Shown here: piece after piece, positions 54,634-64,000 of the stretch
How positions within the stretch are numbered: position 1 is the first letter of the stretch
Layout: the number at the start of each line of letters is the position of its first letter
Assembly: GCF_026686735.1 (NCBI RefSeq)
Contig: NZ_CP113432.1
Span: 4,267,001 to 4,331,000, forward strand
Source: Pseudomonas triclosanedens
GTDB taxonomy: Bacteria; Pseudomonadota; Gammaproteobacteria; Pseudomonadales; Pseudomonadaceae
DNA length: 64,000 bases
Reading direction: 5' to 3'
Notes under the pieces: model-generated
Told to the model about the DNA's origin: nothing
What the model saw: only the letters and a program-made list of their open reading frames with translations
The model's database searches: none
Made by a program: the position numbers and the translations under genes

Positions 54634-54784
54634 TTCGTCTCGAAGTGGGGCGCATTCTACCGGCGGCATTTCCTAAGTCAATGCCCTGGTTGAAATTTTT
54701 TTTCAATCCGCAGGAAAAAAGCTGGCGCCCGGCAGCACCATTGGCAGCGCCTCCCACCCCGGAGCGACGCTGCCGGAACGAAAA

Positions 54785-54803
54785 GGGCGGCCACTGGCCG
54801 CCC
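54785..54803 (-). terminator. terminator of the metZ-SDR operon
   Basis: GGGCGGC with GCCGCCC around a 5-base loop; TTTT follows on the minus strand, 23 bases after the SDR stop. Confidence 0.8.
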
Positions 54804-54825
54804 TCCTCTCTACCTCGCGCGTTGC

Positions 54826-55593
54826 TCAGTCGAGATAGATCATCTTGCGGGTCATGCCTCCATCTATCACCAGCTCTTGGCCGGTGACGAAACCGGAACT
54901 GTCACCGATCAGCCAGGACACTGCCGCCGCGATGTCCTCCACCGTTCCAACCCGGCCAACCAGATGCTGGTCGTGATCCAGCTCGGTCAGCGGCTCGGCG
55001 TTACGCTCGCGCAGGTCGCGGGCATCGATCCAGCCTGGAGACACGGCATTGACCCGGATCTCCGGCCCAAGGCTGCTGGCCAGCGCATGAGTCAAAGACA
55101 GCAACCCGCCCTTGCTCGCCGCATAAGCCTCGGAGTGAGGTTCGGACTGGTGCGCGCGGGTCGATGCGATGTTCACGATGCTGCCGTTGTGCGCACGCAG
55201 ATATGGCGCGCAATGCTTGGCCAGCAGCATCGGCCCGGTAAGATTGACGGCGAGAGTGCGAGTCCACTCGTTCAGCGCCAGGCTTTCCAGCGGAGTGCCG
55301 TGCGGGCGCGCGATAGCGGCATTGCTCACCAGGGCGTCGAGGCGACCGTAGTGGCCGATCACCTCGGCGATCGCTGCCGCCACCTGCACTTCGCTGGCGA
55401 CGTCCAGAGCAATGAAACTGGCGCGTTCGCCAAGCGCCTCGGCCACCTTCGGCCCGCGCTCGCGATCGATGTCCGCCAGCACCACCTGCCAGCCCTCGGC
55501 GATCAGCCAGGCGCCCACGCCGAGCCCGATGCCGCGCGCAGCCCCCGTTACCAGAGCGACGCGGCCGTTGCCGAAGATATCCGCAGTACTCAC
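54826..55593 (-). CDS. short-chain dehydrogenase/reductase (classical SDR)
   Basis: A 255-residue NAD(P)-dependent oxidoreductase. The classical SDR signature is present: TGAARGIG cofactor loop, D after the second strand (LADID, suggesting NAD preference), NAAIARPHG, and the catalytic S...YAASK (Y-x-x-x-K). [11 protein letters not shown] ends the chain. Substrate unknown. Its first four bases overlap the end of metZ, so the two are translated together. Confidence 0.9.
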   Translation of the reverse strand: MSTADIFGNGRVALVTGAARGIGLGVGAWLIAEGWQVVLADIDRERGPKVAEALGERASFIALDVASEVQVAAAIAEVIGHYGRLDALVSNAAIARPHGTPLESLALNEWTRTLAVNLTGPMLLAKHCAPYLRAHNGSIVNIASTRAHQSEPHSEAYAASKGGLLSLTHALASSLGPEIRVNAVSPGWIDARDLRERNAEPLTELDHDQHLVGRVGTVEDIAAAVSWLIGDSSGFVTGQELVIDGGMTRKMIYLD

Positions 55594-56801
55594 AGCGCAG
55601 CCAGACCCCGCGCCAGATCGGTCTTGATGTCATCGACATCTTCCAGACCCACGGCAACGCGGATCAGGTTGTCACGGATGCCGGCGTTCTCGCGCTCCTG
55701 CGGCGAAAGACGGCCGTGCGAGGTAGTCGCGGGGTGAGCGATGGTGGTCTTGGTATCGCCCAGGTTAGTGGTGATGGAGATCATCCGGGTTGCATCGATG
55801 AAGCGCCAGGCGGCAGCCTTGTCACCCTTCACCTCGAAACTCACCACAGCACCGAAGCCCTTCTGCTGACGTTTGGCCAGCTCGTGCTGCGGATGGCTGG
55901 CCAATCCGGCATAGTGCACGCGCTCGATCCCCGGCTGCTGTTCCAGCCACTGCGCGACCTGCTGTGCCGACGCGCTGTGGGCCTGCATGCGCACGCGCAG
56001 TGTTTCCAGGCCCTTGATGAACACCCAGGCGTTGAACGGACTGAGGGTCGGGCCAGCGGTACGAAGGAAACCGACAACGGCCTCCATCTGAGCGCGACGA
56101 CCGGCCACTACGCCGCCCATCGTGCGGCCCTGACCGTCGATGTACTTGGTGGCCGAATGGATCACCACGTCCGCGCCCAGCTTCAGCGGCTGCTGCAGCG
56201 CCGGAGTGCAGAAGCAGTTGTCCACCGCCAGCAGCGCACCACGGGCGTGGGCAATCTCCGCCAGTGCAGCGATGTCCACCAGCTCCGCCAGCGGGTTGGA
56301 CGGCGATTCGACGAAGAACAGCTTGGTGTTGGGCTTGCAGGCCGCTTCCCAGGCTTTCAGGTCGCTGAGGGGTGGGTAATCCACCTCGATGCCAAAGCGC
56401 TTGAAGTACTTCTCGAACAGGCTGATGGTAGAGCCGAATACGCTGCGCGAAACCAGCACGTGGTCACCGGCACTGCACAGGCTCATCACCAGCGAGAGGA
56501 TCGCCGACATGCCCGTGGAGGTGGCCACCGCCTGCTCGGCGCCTTCCAGCGCGGCAATGCGCTCTTCGAAAGTGCGCACCGTGGGGTTTGTGTAGCGCGA
56601 ATACACGTTGCCAGGCACTTCGCCGGCAAAACGCGCGGCCGCATCGGCGGCGCTGCGGAATACGTAGCTGGAAGTCGTGAACAGGCCCTCGCCATGCTCA
56701 CCTTCCGGGGTGCGACGCTGGCCGGCACGCACCGCCAGAGTGTCGAATCCGACACCCTCCAGGTCGCTGTCCAGCCGGCCGGCTTCCCAATCCTGAGCCA
56801 T
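55590..56801 (-). CDS. metZ: O-succinylhomoserine sulfhydrylase
   Basis: A 403-residue gamma-family (Cys/Met metabolism) PLP enzyme that makes homocysteine from O-succinylhomoserine and sulfide, the route used by pseudomonads. The PLP lysine is in [13 protein letters not shown], and the family motif [22 protein letters not shown] appears near residue 70. It follows purF by 11 bases and overlaps the SDR gene, consistent with the conserved purF-metZ order in Pseudomonas. Confidence 0.95.
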   Translation of the reverse strand: MAQDWEAGRLDSDLEGVGFDTLAVRAGQRRTPEGEHGEGLFTTSSYVFRSAADAAARFAGEVPGNVYSRYTNPTVRTFEERIAALEGAEQAVATSTGMSAILSLVMSLCSAGDHVLVSRSVFGSTISLFEKYFKRFGIEVDYPPLSDLKAWEAACKPNTKLFFVESPSNPLAELVDIAALAEIAHARGALLAVDNCFCTPALQQPLKLGADVVIHSATKYIDGQGRTMGGVVAGRRAQMEAVVGFLRTAGPTLSPFNAWVFIKGLETLRVRMQAHSASAQQVAQWLEQQPGIERVHYAGLASHPQHELAKRQQKGFGAVVSFEVKGDKAAAWRFIDATRMISITTNLGDTKTTIAHPATTSHGRLSPQERENAGIRDNLIRVAVGLEDVDDIKTDLARGLAAL

Positions 56802-56812
56802 GCCTGCTCTCC

Positions 56813-58318
56813 TTAGTCGTTGTACAGATCGATGATGGCGCTGACGGCGCTCGTCTTGGTCTTGGTCGCGTCGTTGCGCGCCTGCTCGATCTTGTCCAGA
56901 TAGGCTTCGTCGACGTCGCCGGTGACATATTCACCGTTGAACACGGCGCAGTCGAAGTGTTCGATCTTGATCTTGCCGCCCTCGGTGGATTCGATCAGGT
57001 CCTGCAGGTCCTGGTAGATCAGCCAATCCGCGCCGATCAGCTCGCCGACTTCTTCGGTGCTGCGGTTGTGGGCGATCAACTCGTGAGCACTCGGCATGTC
57101 GATGCCGTAGACGTTGGGATAGCGCACCGCCGGTGCTGCGGAGCAGAAGTAGACATTCTTCGCGCCGGCCTCGCGGGCCATCTGGATGATCTGCTTGCAG
57201 GTCGTGCCGCGAACGATGGAGTCGTCCACCAGCATCACGTTCTTGCCGCGGAACTCCAGTTCGATGGCGTTGAGCTTCTGGCGTACCGACTTCTTGCGCG
57301 CAGCTTGGCCGGGCATGATGAAGGTACGGCCGATGTAGCGGTTCTTCACGAAGCCTTCGCGGAACTTCACGCCCAGGCGGTTGGCCAGTTCCAGTGCTGC
57401 GGTGCGGCTGGTATCAGGGATCGGGATGACCACGTCGATGTCGTGGTCCGGACGCTCGCGGAGTATCTTGTCGGCCAGCTTCTCACCCATGCGCAGGCGT
57501 GCCTTGTAGACCGAGATGCCGTCCATGATGGAGTCGGGGCGAGCCAGGTAAACGTGCTCGAAGATGCACGGCGAGTACTGCGGATTGGCCGCGCACTGGC
57601 GAGTGTAGAGCTTGCCGTCCTCGGTGATGTACACCGCCTCGCCCGGCGCGAGGTCGCGGATCAGGGTGAATCCGAGAACATCCAGCGCCACGCTTTCGGA
57701 GGCGATCATGTACTCCACGCCGTTCTCGGTATGGCGCTGGCCGAAGACAATCGGGCGGATCGCGTGCGGATCGCGGAAGCCGACGATGCCGTAGCCGGTG
57801 ATCATCGCCACCACCGCATAACCACCAACGCAGCGGGCATGCACGCCAGCCACGGCGGCGAAGACGTCTTCCTCGGTGGGCTGCAGCTTGTTGCGCACCG
57901 CCAGTTCATGGGCGAACACGTTGAGCAGCACTTCCGAGTCGGAATTGGTGTTCACATGGCGCAGGTCGGACTCGTAGATTTCCTTGGCCAACTGCTCGAC
58001 GTTGGTGAGGTTGCCGTTGTGCGCCAGGGTGATGCCATAGGGCGAGTTCACGTAGAACGGCTGCGCCTCGGCGGAACTGGAGCTGCCGGCAGTGGGATAA
58101 CGGACGTGACCGATGCCGATCTTCCCGACCAGGCGCTGCATGTGACGCTGCTGGAAGACGTCACGGACCAGGCCGTTGTCCTTGCGCAGGTACAGCCGGT
58201 CGTCCTGACAGGTGACGATCCCCGCAGCGTCCTGGCCACGATGCTGGAGAACGGTGAGCGCGTCATAGAGCGCCTGATTGACGTTCGACTTGCCCACGAT
58301 ACCGACGATGCCACACAT
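56813..58318 (-). CDS. purF: amidophosphoribosyltransferase
   Basis: A 501-residue enzyme for the first committed step of purine synthesis, PRPP plus glutamine to phosphoribosylamine. The N-terminal nucleophile is Cys2 (M-CGIVGIVG), so the start must be the ATG at 58318 rather than three codons upstream; processing exposes the cysteine. The phosphoribosyltransferase loop is [13 protein letters not shown], and the glutamine-amidotransferase region has RGQDAAGI. It lies 105 bases after cvpA, as in E. coli and PAO1. Confidence 0.96.
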   Translation of the reverse strand: MCGIVGIVGKSNVNQALYDALTVLQHRGQDAAGIVTCQDDRLYLRKDNGLVRDVFQQRHMQRLVGKIGIGHVRYPTAGSSSSAEAQPFYVNSPYGITLAHNGNLTNVEQLAKEIYESDLRHVNTNSDSEVLLNVFAHELAVRNKLQPTEEDVFAAVAGVHARCVGGYAVVAMITGYGIVGFRDPHAIRPIVFGQRHTENGVEYMIASESVALDVLGFTLIRDLAPGEAVYITEDGKLYTRQCAANPQYSPCIFEHVYLARPDSIMDGISVYKARLRMGEKLADKILRERPDHDIDVVIPIPDTSRTAALELANRLGVKFREGFVKNRYIGRTFIMPGQAARKKSVRQKLNAIELEFRGKNVMLVDDSIVRGTTCKQIIQMAREAGAKNVYFCSAAPAVRYPNVYGIDMPSAHELIAHNRSTEEVGELIGADWLIYQDLQDLIESTEGGKIKIEHFDCAVFNGEYVTGDVDEAYLDKIEQARNDATKTKTSAVSAIIDLYND

Positions 58319-58423
58319 GCGACGCAACCCCTAGTTGGTTTCAGGCTAAAACAATCCGGATTTCGGCAGTATCCAACGGATCCGCCGTGATGGGCGACGA
58401 CTTCCCGCCGCCCGGCCTGCCCA

Positions 58424-58966
58424 TCACTGGGCCGGCAGCAAACTACCTGCTCCGGCTGGCGGAGTCAGGCTCGCGCCGGACATCCAGTGCCCGGCAAACG
58501 TCAGAATGAAGTTCTTCGACCAATCGGCGACGATCAGGAAGTGCGGCAGCAGCACCGACTGCTGCCACCACGGGTCCTGTTGCACCGGCGCCAGACTCAG
58601 CAGGCCGACCAGCAGCACTACCAGCAATACGCCACGGGCACCGCCGAACACCATGCCGAGCACACGGTCGGTGCCGGACATTCCGGTCACACGCACCAGC
58701 TCGCTGATGAGAAAATTGACGAGCGCACCCAGCAACAGCGTGACGACGAAAAGAATGGCGCAGGCGGCGATGACGCGCCCGGAGGGCAACTGAATGTAGG
58801 GCGCGAGATGCTCGGCCAGTGCGCCGCCGAACATCCAGGCGACTGCACCGGCCACGATCCAGGTAACCAGCGACAGGGCTTCCTTGACGAAACCTCGGCT
58901 CAAGCTGATCAGGCTGGAAATGACGATGATGCCGATCATCGTCCAATCGACCCAGGTAAATGCCAC
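58424..58966 (-). CDS. cvpA: CvpA-family membrane protein
   Basis: A 180-residue protein with about four membrane segments (VDWTMIGIIVISSLISLSRGF, LVTWIVAGAVAWMFGGALA, VIAACAILFVVTLLLGALVNF, VLLVVLLVGLLSLAP). CvpA is needed for colicin V production and for envelope stress resistance in several enterobacteria; its activity is unknown. The conserved GFVKEALSL region follows the first helix. It lies between the SPOR protein gene and purF on the same strand. Confidence 0.92.
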   Translation of the reverse strand: MAFTWVDWTMIGIIVISSLISLSRGFVKEALSLVTWIVAGAVAWMFGGALAEHLAPYIQLPSGRVIAACAILFVVTLLLGALVNFLISELVRVTGMSGTDRVLGMVFGGARGVLLVVLLVGLLSLAPVQQDPWWQQSVLLPHFLIVADWSKNFILTFAGHWMSGASLTPPAGAGSLLPAQ

Positions 58967-59070
58967 GTTGCGGCCCAGAAACGGAAAGGCCCCGCATTTT
59001 AGCAGAGGCCTTCGATTTAGCGGAGCCCCAGTTTGAGATGGGGCTGATTGATTGCGCCTAACGAGAAGAC

Positions 59071-59703
59071 TCAGCCGCGCTCCGGCTGGAAGCGCACGAC
59101 GAAACCATTGAGCTTCTGCTGCTTGCCCAACTGGTCGCGCAAGCGCTCTGCCTCGGCACGCTCCACCACCGGCCCGACGAACACCCGGTTCATGCCGTCG
59201 AAGCTACGCACATAGGCGTTGTAGCCCTGGCTACGAAGGGACTTCTGCAACTCGTCGGCGCGGGCGCGGTTGGACAGGCTCGCCAACTGCACCGACCAAC
59301 TGACCGGCAGATTGTTGGCATCCAGGCGCTGAGCGGGAGCCGGTGCCGCCGGTGCTGCGCTGGCCTGTTGCGCCGGCACGACTGGCTTGGGCGCGGGAGC
59401 GACCGGCTGTGGCGCTGCCTGCACGGGAGCGCTGGCGACGGGGGCGGCTGGAACTGCCGGTGCCGGAGCGACCTCCGGCTGCACGGCGGTATCCGCTTCG
59501 TCGGCCTGGGGCTCCGGCACTTCGGTGGGCTGCACCTCGACACTGGGCATGGCTGGCGGCTTGGGCATCACCGGCGCCTCGACCACGACCTGACGCATCT
59601 CGTCCTCGCGGGAGAACAGCATCGGCAGGAAGATGACCGCAAGCGCCAACAGCACCAGCGCTCCGACAACCCGCTGCTTGAGCCCCTTATCGAGCAAGGC
59701 CAT
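59071..59703 (-). CDS. SPOR-domain membrane protein (DedD-like)
   Basis: A 210-residue protein with a short cytosolic N-terminus, one membrane segment (about 12-30), a long Pro/Ala/Val-rich periplasmic linker and a C-terminal SPOR domain (SWSVQLASLSNRARADELQKSLRSQGYNAYVRSFDGMNRVFVGPV). SPOR domains bind denuded glycan strands at the division septum, so a DedD-like role at the divisome is likely. The start at 59703 is 25 bases after folC and is preceded by a GGGGAGT-type site. It is the last gene before cvpA. Confidence 0.88.
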   Translation of the reverse strand: MALLDKGLKQRVVGALVLLALAVIFLPMLFSREDEMRQVVVEAPVMPKPPAMPSVEVQPTEVPEPQADEADTAVQPEVAPAPAVPAAPVASAPVQAAPQPVAPAPKPVVPAQQASAAPAAPAPAQRLDANNLPVSWSVQLASLSNRARADELQKSLRSQGYNAYVRSFDGMNRVFVGPVVERAEAERLRDQLGKQQKLNGFVVRFQPERG

Positions 59704-59728
59704 GATCACTCCCCTTATCGTTAACCGC

Positions 59729-61009
59729 TTATCGAGCAGCCTTGGCGAGCCACTCCAGGGCATCCGCCACGCTGTAGAACGAACCGAACACCAGAATTTC
59801 GTCGTCCGCTGCAGCGTCATTGCACTGCGCGTCGAGCGCGGCGGCGATGTCCGCATGGCGACTGACCTGCGCACCGCGGGCACGCAAGGCCGCCGCCAAC
59901 TCTTCCGCCGGACGGCTTCGAGCGGTTGGCAGCGGCGCGACGGCCCAATCCTGCACCAAGCCGAGCAAGGGTTCCAGTACACCCTCCAGATCCTTGTCGG
60001 CCAACAGGCCGAACACCGCGCGGCGAATGCCCTTCGGCGGAGCCGAACACAAGCGGCCGGCCAGGTATGCCGCCGCATGGGGATTATGTCCGACATCGAG
60101 CAGCAGATGGCGCTCCTCGCCATTGTGGAGCAACGACCTGCGATCCAGACGACCGGTTACGCGGGTTCGTTGCAGCGCGCCAGCCAGGTGCTCCGCCTGC
60201 CACGGCAGATCCAGCAGGGCATAGACCTGCAACGCCAGCGCGGCGTTCTCCATCGGCAGATCGAGCAGCGGAAGATCATGCAGCGCCAGCGCCTCACCAG
60301 TCGCCGAACACCCACGCCAATGCCACTCGCCCTCACCTATCGCCAGATCGAAATCACGTCCACGCAACAAGAGCGGAGCACCCAGCTCTCGCGCGCACTC
60401 AAGCAACGGCGCCGGCGGCTCCAGGTCGCCGCAGACCGCGGGCTTGCCGGAGCGGAAGATGCCGGCCTTCTCGAACGCCACACTTTCGCGGGTATTGCCC
60501 AGCCAATCGGAGTGATCCAGGCCGATGCTGGTGACCACGGCAACGTCCGAGTCCACCAGGTTCACCGCATCCAGCCGACCGCCCAGGCCAACCTCCAGCA
60601 CCACGGCATCCAGGCCGGCACGCTCGAACAGCCAGAAAGCTGCCAGGGTACCCATTTCGAAATAGGTCAGGGAAGTTTCACCGCGCGCCGCCTCGACGGC
60701 GGAGAATGCCTCACAGAGCGCTGCGTCGCTGGCTTCCTGGCCATCGATCAGCACGCGCTCGTTGTAACGCAGCAGGTGCGGCGAGCTATATACGCCAACG
60801 CTCAGGCCCTGCGCGCAGAGCATGGAGGCGAGAAATGCGCAGGTGGAACCCTTGCCATTGGTGCCGGTGACAGTCACCACACGGGGCGCCGGGCGCCCCA
60901 ACCCAAGCCGGCCGGCTACCTCGCGGGAGCGGTCCAGCCCCATGTCGATTGCGGTGGGATGGAGCTGTTCGAGATAGCGGAGCCAGTCGGCAAGGGTACG
61001 TTGGGTCAT
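59729..61009 (-). CDS. folC: dihydrofolate synthase / folylpolyglutamate synthase
   Basis: A 426-residue Mur-ligase-fold enzyme that makes dihydrofolate and adds glutamates to folates with ATP. The P-loop is [12 protein letters not shown], followed by [15 protein letters not shown] with the omega-loop region and [16 protein letters not shown] in the C-terminal domain. The last four bases of accD overlap its start, the usual accD-folC-dedD-cvpA-purF order. Confidence 0.95.
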   Translation of the reverse strand: MTQRTLADWLRYLEQLHPTAIDMGLDRSREVAGRLGLGRPAPRVVTVTGTNGKGSTCAFLASMLCAQGLSVGVYSSPHLLRYNERVLIDGQEASDAALCEAFSAVEAARGETSLTYFEMGTLAAFWLFERAGLDAVVLEVGLGGRLDAVNLVDSDVAVVTSIGLDHSDWLGNTRESVAFEKAGIFRSGKPAVCGDLEPPAPLLECARELGAPLLLRGRDFDLAIGEGEWHWRGCSATGEALALHDLPLLDLPMENAALALQVYALLDLPWQAEHLAGALQRTRVTGRLDRRSLLHNGEERHLLLDVGHNPHAAAYLAGRLCSAPPKGIRRAVFGLLADKDLEGVLEPLLGLVQDWAVAPLPTARSRPAEELAAALRARGAQVSRHADIAAALDAQCNDAAADDEILVFGSFYSVADALEWLAKAAR

Positions 61010-61881
61010 CCTGCGAGCGCGGTACTTGGAGTATGGGTGAACTTGGCCAGCAGCTTGGCCAGCCGCGGACGCATTTCGGAACGGTGGACGATCATGTCGA
61101 TGGCGCCGTGCTCCAGCAGGAACTCACTGCGCTGGAAGCCTTCCGGCAATTTCTCGCGCACGGTCTGCTCGATCACGCGCGGGCCTGCGAAGCCAATCAG
61201 CGCACGCGGCTCACCAACGATCACATCGCCGAGCATCGCCAGGCTGGCGGAAACGCCACCATAGACCGGATCGGTCAGTACGGAGATGAACGGAATACCC
61301 TCTTCGCGCAGACGCGCCAGCGCAGCGGACGTCTTGGCCATCTGCATCAGGGAGATCAGTGCCTCCTGCATGCGCGCACCGCCGGAGGCGGAGAAGCAGA
61401 TCATCGGGCAACGGTTTTCCAGCGCATAGTTCGCGGCGCGGACGAAGCGCTCGCCAACGATGGAACCCATCGAACCGCCCATGAAGGAGAACTCGAACGC
61501 ACTGGCAACGACGGGCATCCCCATCAGCTTGCCGCTCATGGAAATCAGAGCATCCTTCTCGCCGGTGTCTTTCTGCGCGGCGCTCAGGCGGTCCTTGTAC
61601 TTCTTGCTGTCACGGAATTTCAGGCGATCCACCGGCTCGAGCTCGGCACCAAGCTCCTCACGGCCATCCTCGTCCAGGAAGATATCCAGACGGGCACGAG
61701 CTCCAATGCGCATGTGGTGATCGCACTTCGGGCAGACATCGAGAGTCTTTTCCAGCTCGGGGCGGTACAGCACCGCCTCGCAGGAAGGGCACTTGTGCCA
61801 CAGACCTTCCGGAACCGAGCTCTTCTTCGCCTCGGAACGCATGATGGAAGGGATCAGCTTGTCTACCAGCCAGTTGCTCAT
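61006..61881 (-). CDS. accD: acetyl-CoA carboxylase carboxyltransferase beta subunit
   Basis: A 291-residue subunit that, with AccA, transfers the carboxyl group from biotin to acetyl-CoA to make malonyl-CoA. The N-terminal zinc ribbon has four cysteines (C31, C34, C50, C53). The crotonase-like core shows [15 protein letters not shown] and [25 protein letters not shown], with the oxyanion glycines. The ATG is at 61881; the weak GGAGAACGAGAGC region precedes it. Its stop overlaps the start of folC. Confidence 0.95.
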   Translation of the reverse strand: MSNWLVDKLIPSIMRSEAKKSSVPEGLWHKCPSCEAVLYRPELEKTLDVCPKCDHHMRIGARARLDIFLDEDGREELGAELEPVDRLKFRDSKKYKDRLSAAQKDTGEKDALISMSGKLMGMPVVASAFEFSFMGGSMGSIVGERFVRAANYALENRCPMICFSASGGARMQEALISLMQMAKTSAALARLREEGIPFISVLTDPVYGGVSASLAMLGDVIVGEPRALIGFAGPRVIEQTVREKLPEGFQRSEFLLEHGAIDMIVHRSEMRPRLAKLLAKFTHTPSTALAG

Positions 61882-62138
61882 GCTCTCGTTCTCCAGTGCA
61901 GGGGCAGGACGCGCTCAGCGGCCCGAAGCCCCGCGCGCGTCCTTGAGCAAATTCATCGTCGCGGCTCCGGCGATAAGGCCAGGAACCCTCGAAAACCAGG
62001 TGCCGCCAGGAGCGTCACCACGAATACACCATCCGATACGGGAAGCCGGAGCCGAACTCCGACCGAACCCAGCGCCGCCAGGCAGCGATTGGGTAGTGGA
62101 CGGCGGCAGACGCTTCGCCGTCACATGAAGCTTTCGCT
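61882..62138. other. trpF-accD intergenic region
   Basis: No convincing gene: a 75-codon frame on the minus strand has unusual composition and overlaps trpF by four bases, so I reject it. The region probably carries the accD promoter. Nothing else stands out. Confidence 0.4.
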
Positions 62139-62762
62139 TCACTCAGCCGACCGGCACTGAGCGATGAAGGCACGGACCTTCTCCGCATCCTTGATGCCCT
62201 TGCTGGTTTCCACACCACCACTGACGTCGACGGCATAGGGACGAACCCGGGAAATGGCGTCGCCTACGTTAGTCGGCGTCAACCCGCCCGCGAGGATGAT
62301 CGGACGCTGAAGCCCCTCAGGAATCAACGACCAGTCGAACGCCTGTCCGGTTCCGCCGGGCACGCCTTCCACATAGGTATCCAAGAGAAAACCCCTGGCT
62401 TCCGGGTACTGCGAGATACGTGCGGCGATATCGTCGCCCGCCTTCACCCGCAGCGCCTTGATATATGGGCGGCCATACCCCGAGCACGCCTCGGGCGTTT
62501 CATCACCGTGGAACTGCAACAAATCCAGTTGTACCGCATCGAGGATCTCACCCAGTTCGCAGCGACTGGCATTGACGAACAGCCCAACGACACTCACGAA
62601 CGGCGGCAACGCGGCAATGATCGCCCGCGCCTGATGGATGCTCACCGCACGCGGGCTTTTGCCATAGAACACCAGACCAATGGCGTCTGCTCCCGCCTCA
62701 GCGGCGGCAAGAGCATCCTCGACACGGGTGATACCGCAGATTTTGATGCGAACGGCGGACAA
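62139..62762 (-). CDS. trpF: phosphoribosylanthranilate isomerase
   Basis: A 207-residue TIM-barrel enzyme for tryptophan synthesis (phosphoribosylanthranilate to CdRP). The catalytic Cys is in [10 protein letters not shown] and the catalytic Asp in [18 protein letters not shown] and [14 protein letters not shown] form the phosphate-binding loops. The start is a TTG at 62762 (L-S-A-V-R...), with GGAAGG nine bases before it; the only ATG upstream in frame would add a long unrelated extension. It is 67 bases after truA. Confidence 0.93.
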   Translation of the reverse strand: MSAVRIKICGITRVEDALAAAEAGADAIGLVFYGKSPRAVSIHQARAIIAALPPFVSVVGLFVNASRCELGEILDAVQLDLLQFHGDETPEACSGYGRPYIKALRVKAGDDIAARISQYPEARGFLLDTYVEGVPGGTGQAFDWSLIPEGLQRPIILAGGLTPTNVGDAISRVRPYAVDVSGGVETSKGIKDAEKVRAFIAQCRSAE

Positions 62763-62829
62763 GATGCAGAAACCTTCCAGTATCAGGCGAAAATCAATCG
62801 ATCGATGGTAGCAAATGCCCCCGGCATCG

Positions 62830-63687
62830 TCAGCCAAGGATATCCGGCAAACTTGAAAGGAAATGTGGCCCGAGATAACGCTGGGGCAACTCGAACTCCT
62901 CCGGATACTCCACTCGCACAAGGTACAGACCGTATGGATGCGCAGTGACCCCACCGGCACGGCGATCGCATGCGGCCAGGACTTCAGAAGCCCATTCGAC
63001 CGGGCGCTCACCGGCGCCAATCGTCATCAGCACGCCGGCGAAATTGCGCACCATGTGATGCAGGAACGCGTTCGCGCGGATATCCAGCACGATGAACCTG
63101 CCATGCTCGATCACTTCGAGATGATGCACGGTCTTCACCGGCGACTTGGCCTGGCACTGCACGGCACGGAACGACGTGAAGTCATGAGTGCCGACCAGCG
63201 ACGCAGCGGCAGCACGCATGCGCGAAGCATCCAGCGGACGGTGATTCCAGGTGACTTCCTCGGCCAGATGCGCAGGACGGATGGGGTCGTTGTAGATCAC
63301 GTAGCGATAGCGCCGCGCCATTGCGGAGAAACGGGCATGGAAATGTGCAGGCATCACTTTCGCCCAGGTCACGCTGATGTCCGCCGGCAGATTGGCATTC
63401 CCGCCCATCATCCACGCTTTCAGCGGCCGCTCGACAGTGGTGTCGAAATGCACCACCTGGCCGCTGGCGTGCACGGCGGCGTCCGTACGCCCTGCGCAGC
63501 TCACCGACACCGGCCCGTCGGCCACCTTCGACAACGCTTTCTCCAGCGCTGCCTGCACCGACGGCACACCGTCTTCCTGGCGCTGCCAGCCACGATAGCG
63601 CGCGCCTTTATATTCGACGCCCAGGGCAATCCTGGAAACGCCAGCGGCAGCCACTTCGGCTGCCGCTTGGGGTACTGCTTCAATCAT
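62830..63687 (-). CDS. truA: tRNA pseudouridine(38-40) synthase
   Basis: A 285-residue enzyme that makes pseudouridine at positions 38-40 of many tRNAs. The catalytic Asp is in [20 protein letters not shown]; the family signatures [15 protein letters not shown] and [13 protein letters not shown] are present. It starts 19 bases after the fimV stop and belongs to the same minus-strand run (fimV-truA-trpF-accD). Confidence 0.95.
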   Translation of the reverse strand: MIEAVPQAAAEVAAAGVSRIALGVEYKGARYRGWQRQEDGVPSVQAALEKALSKVADGPVSVSCAGRTDAAVHASGQVVHFDTTVERPLKAWMMGGNANLPADISVTWAKVMPAHFHARFSAMARRYRYVIYNDPIRPAHLAEEVTWNHRPLDASRMRAAAASLVGTHDFTSFRAVQCQAKSPVKTVHHLEVIEHGRFIVLDIRANAFLHHMVRNFAGVLMTIGAGERPVEWASEVLAACDRRAGGVTAHPYGLYLVRVEYPEEFELPQRYLGPHFLSSLPDILG

Positions 63688-63706
63688 CTATTGGGAGCCT
63701 TCCGGC

Positions 63707-64000
63707 TCAGGCGATACGCCCGAGCAGTTCACGCGCTTCCTGCTGCTGGTTGTCATTACCCTCGGCGAGCACTTCGTCGAGGATGTCGCGGGCGCCTTCG
63801 GTATCGCCCATATCGATGTAGGCCCGGGCCAGATCCAGCTTGGTCGCAGCCTCGTCAGCCCCCGAGAGGAAGTCGAACTCATCCTCCTCATCCGCATCGA
63901 CAGCGGTGTTGGCGGCACCTGGCTCAACCGCCGAAAAGACGTCATTCGACGCCGGCGGAGCGACTTTCGGCTCGTCAACATCGCCAGCCAGGCGATCCAG
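63707..64000 (-). CDS. fimV: FimV C-terminal part (5' truncated by the window edge)
   Basis: The last 97 residues of the large peptidoglycan-binding polar hub protein FimV, needed for type IV pilus assembly and twitching in P. aeruginosa. The conserved C-terminal cap reads AATKLDLARAYIDMGDTEGARDILDEVL and ends ARELLGRIA; before it is the usual acidic linker. The stop is at 63707-63709. The upstream part lies outside the window. Confidence 0.93.
   Translation of the reverse strand: MDRLAGDVDEPKVAPPASNDVFSAVEPGAANTAVDADEEDEFDFLSGADEAATKLDLARAYIDMGDTEGARDILDEVLAEGNDNQQQEARELLGRIA

Noticed and set aside
61915..62142. 75-codon minus-strand frame between trpF and accD
   Set aside because: It overlaps trpF, has no family resemblance, low-quality composition (P/G/S/R-rich) and no ribosome binding site; best read as noncoding.
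63688..63981. 97-codon minus-strand frame ending at truA
   Set aside because: Out of frame with the recognisable FimV C-terminus, which covers the same bases.

Overview
The window is a gene-dense, GC-rich stretch of a Pseudomonas chromosome. Gene content and order (dacB, rlmKL, rmf, pyrD; gdhB; moxR/bat operon; pepN; nadK; fadH; metZ, purF, cvpA, folC, accD, trpF, truA, fimV) follow, from memory, the PA3045-PA3115 segment of P. aeruginosa PAO1. Two PAO1 landmarks expected here are absent: the pel operon between pyrD and gdhB, and the xcp type II secretion operon between the tRNA genes and the SDR gene. The source is therefore probably another member of the P. aeruginosa group rather than P. 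aeruginosa itself. This comparison is from recall, not alignment.

Layout. 1-9.4 kb: a stand-alone receiver protein, a YggL-family gene, dacB, a CHASE/PAS/GGDEF diguanylate cyclase, rlmKL, rmf with a structured leader, pyrD and a DUF2835 gene. 9.5-12.4 kb: poorly characterised genes, including a phage-like regulatory trio (XRE repressor facing a Cox/Xis-like protein and a small partner). 12.7-17.6 kb: the giant NAD-glutamate dehydrogenase gdhB. 17.9-22.4 kb: an accessory amine-utilisation cassette (FAD oxidoreductase, cupin, PucR regulator, orphan polyamine-type binding protein). 22.5-30.3 kb: a DUF1353 membrane protein and the tightly coupled moxR-DUF58-DUF4381-batA-batB/C-batD operon, then a lipase-like hydrolase.

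31.5-38.6 kb, minus strand: a four-gene envelope cluster of DUF1302 (barrel-like), DUF1329 (exported), a YCF48/BNR propeller and an RND/MMPL transporter. Upstream of the DUF1302 gene is a near-perfect sigma-54 promoter (TGGCAC-N5-TTGC) with a 14-bp palindrome and a 10-bp inverted repeat at enhancer distance. I regard this as the most interesting system in the window: probably an inducible trans-envelope route for a hydrophobic substrate, with a BNR accessory protein.

39.1-54 kb: pepN, DUF2797, YeaC-family gene, rhomboid protease, metallophosphatase, nadK, DUF1853, a PLP deaminase, a coiled-coil protein, fadH, and a divergent nitrilase-araC pair. A tandem direct repeat at exactly 21-bp spacing sits between fadH and the nitrilase. 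A 28-codon gene with a strong ribosome binding site and a candidate operator lies behind araC. 54.3-64 kb, minus strand: tRNA-Val, two identical tRNA-Asp genes, and a biosynthetic run ending at the fimV 3' end, cut by the window edge.
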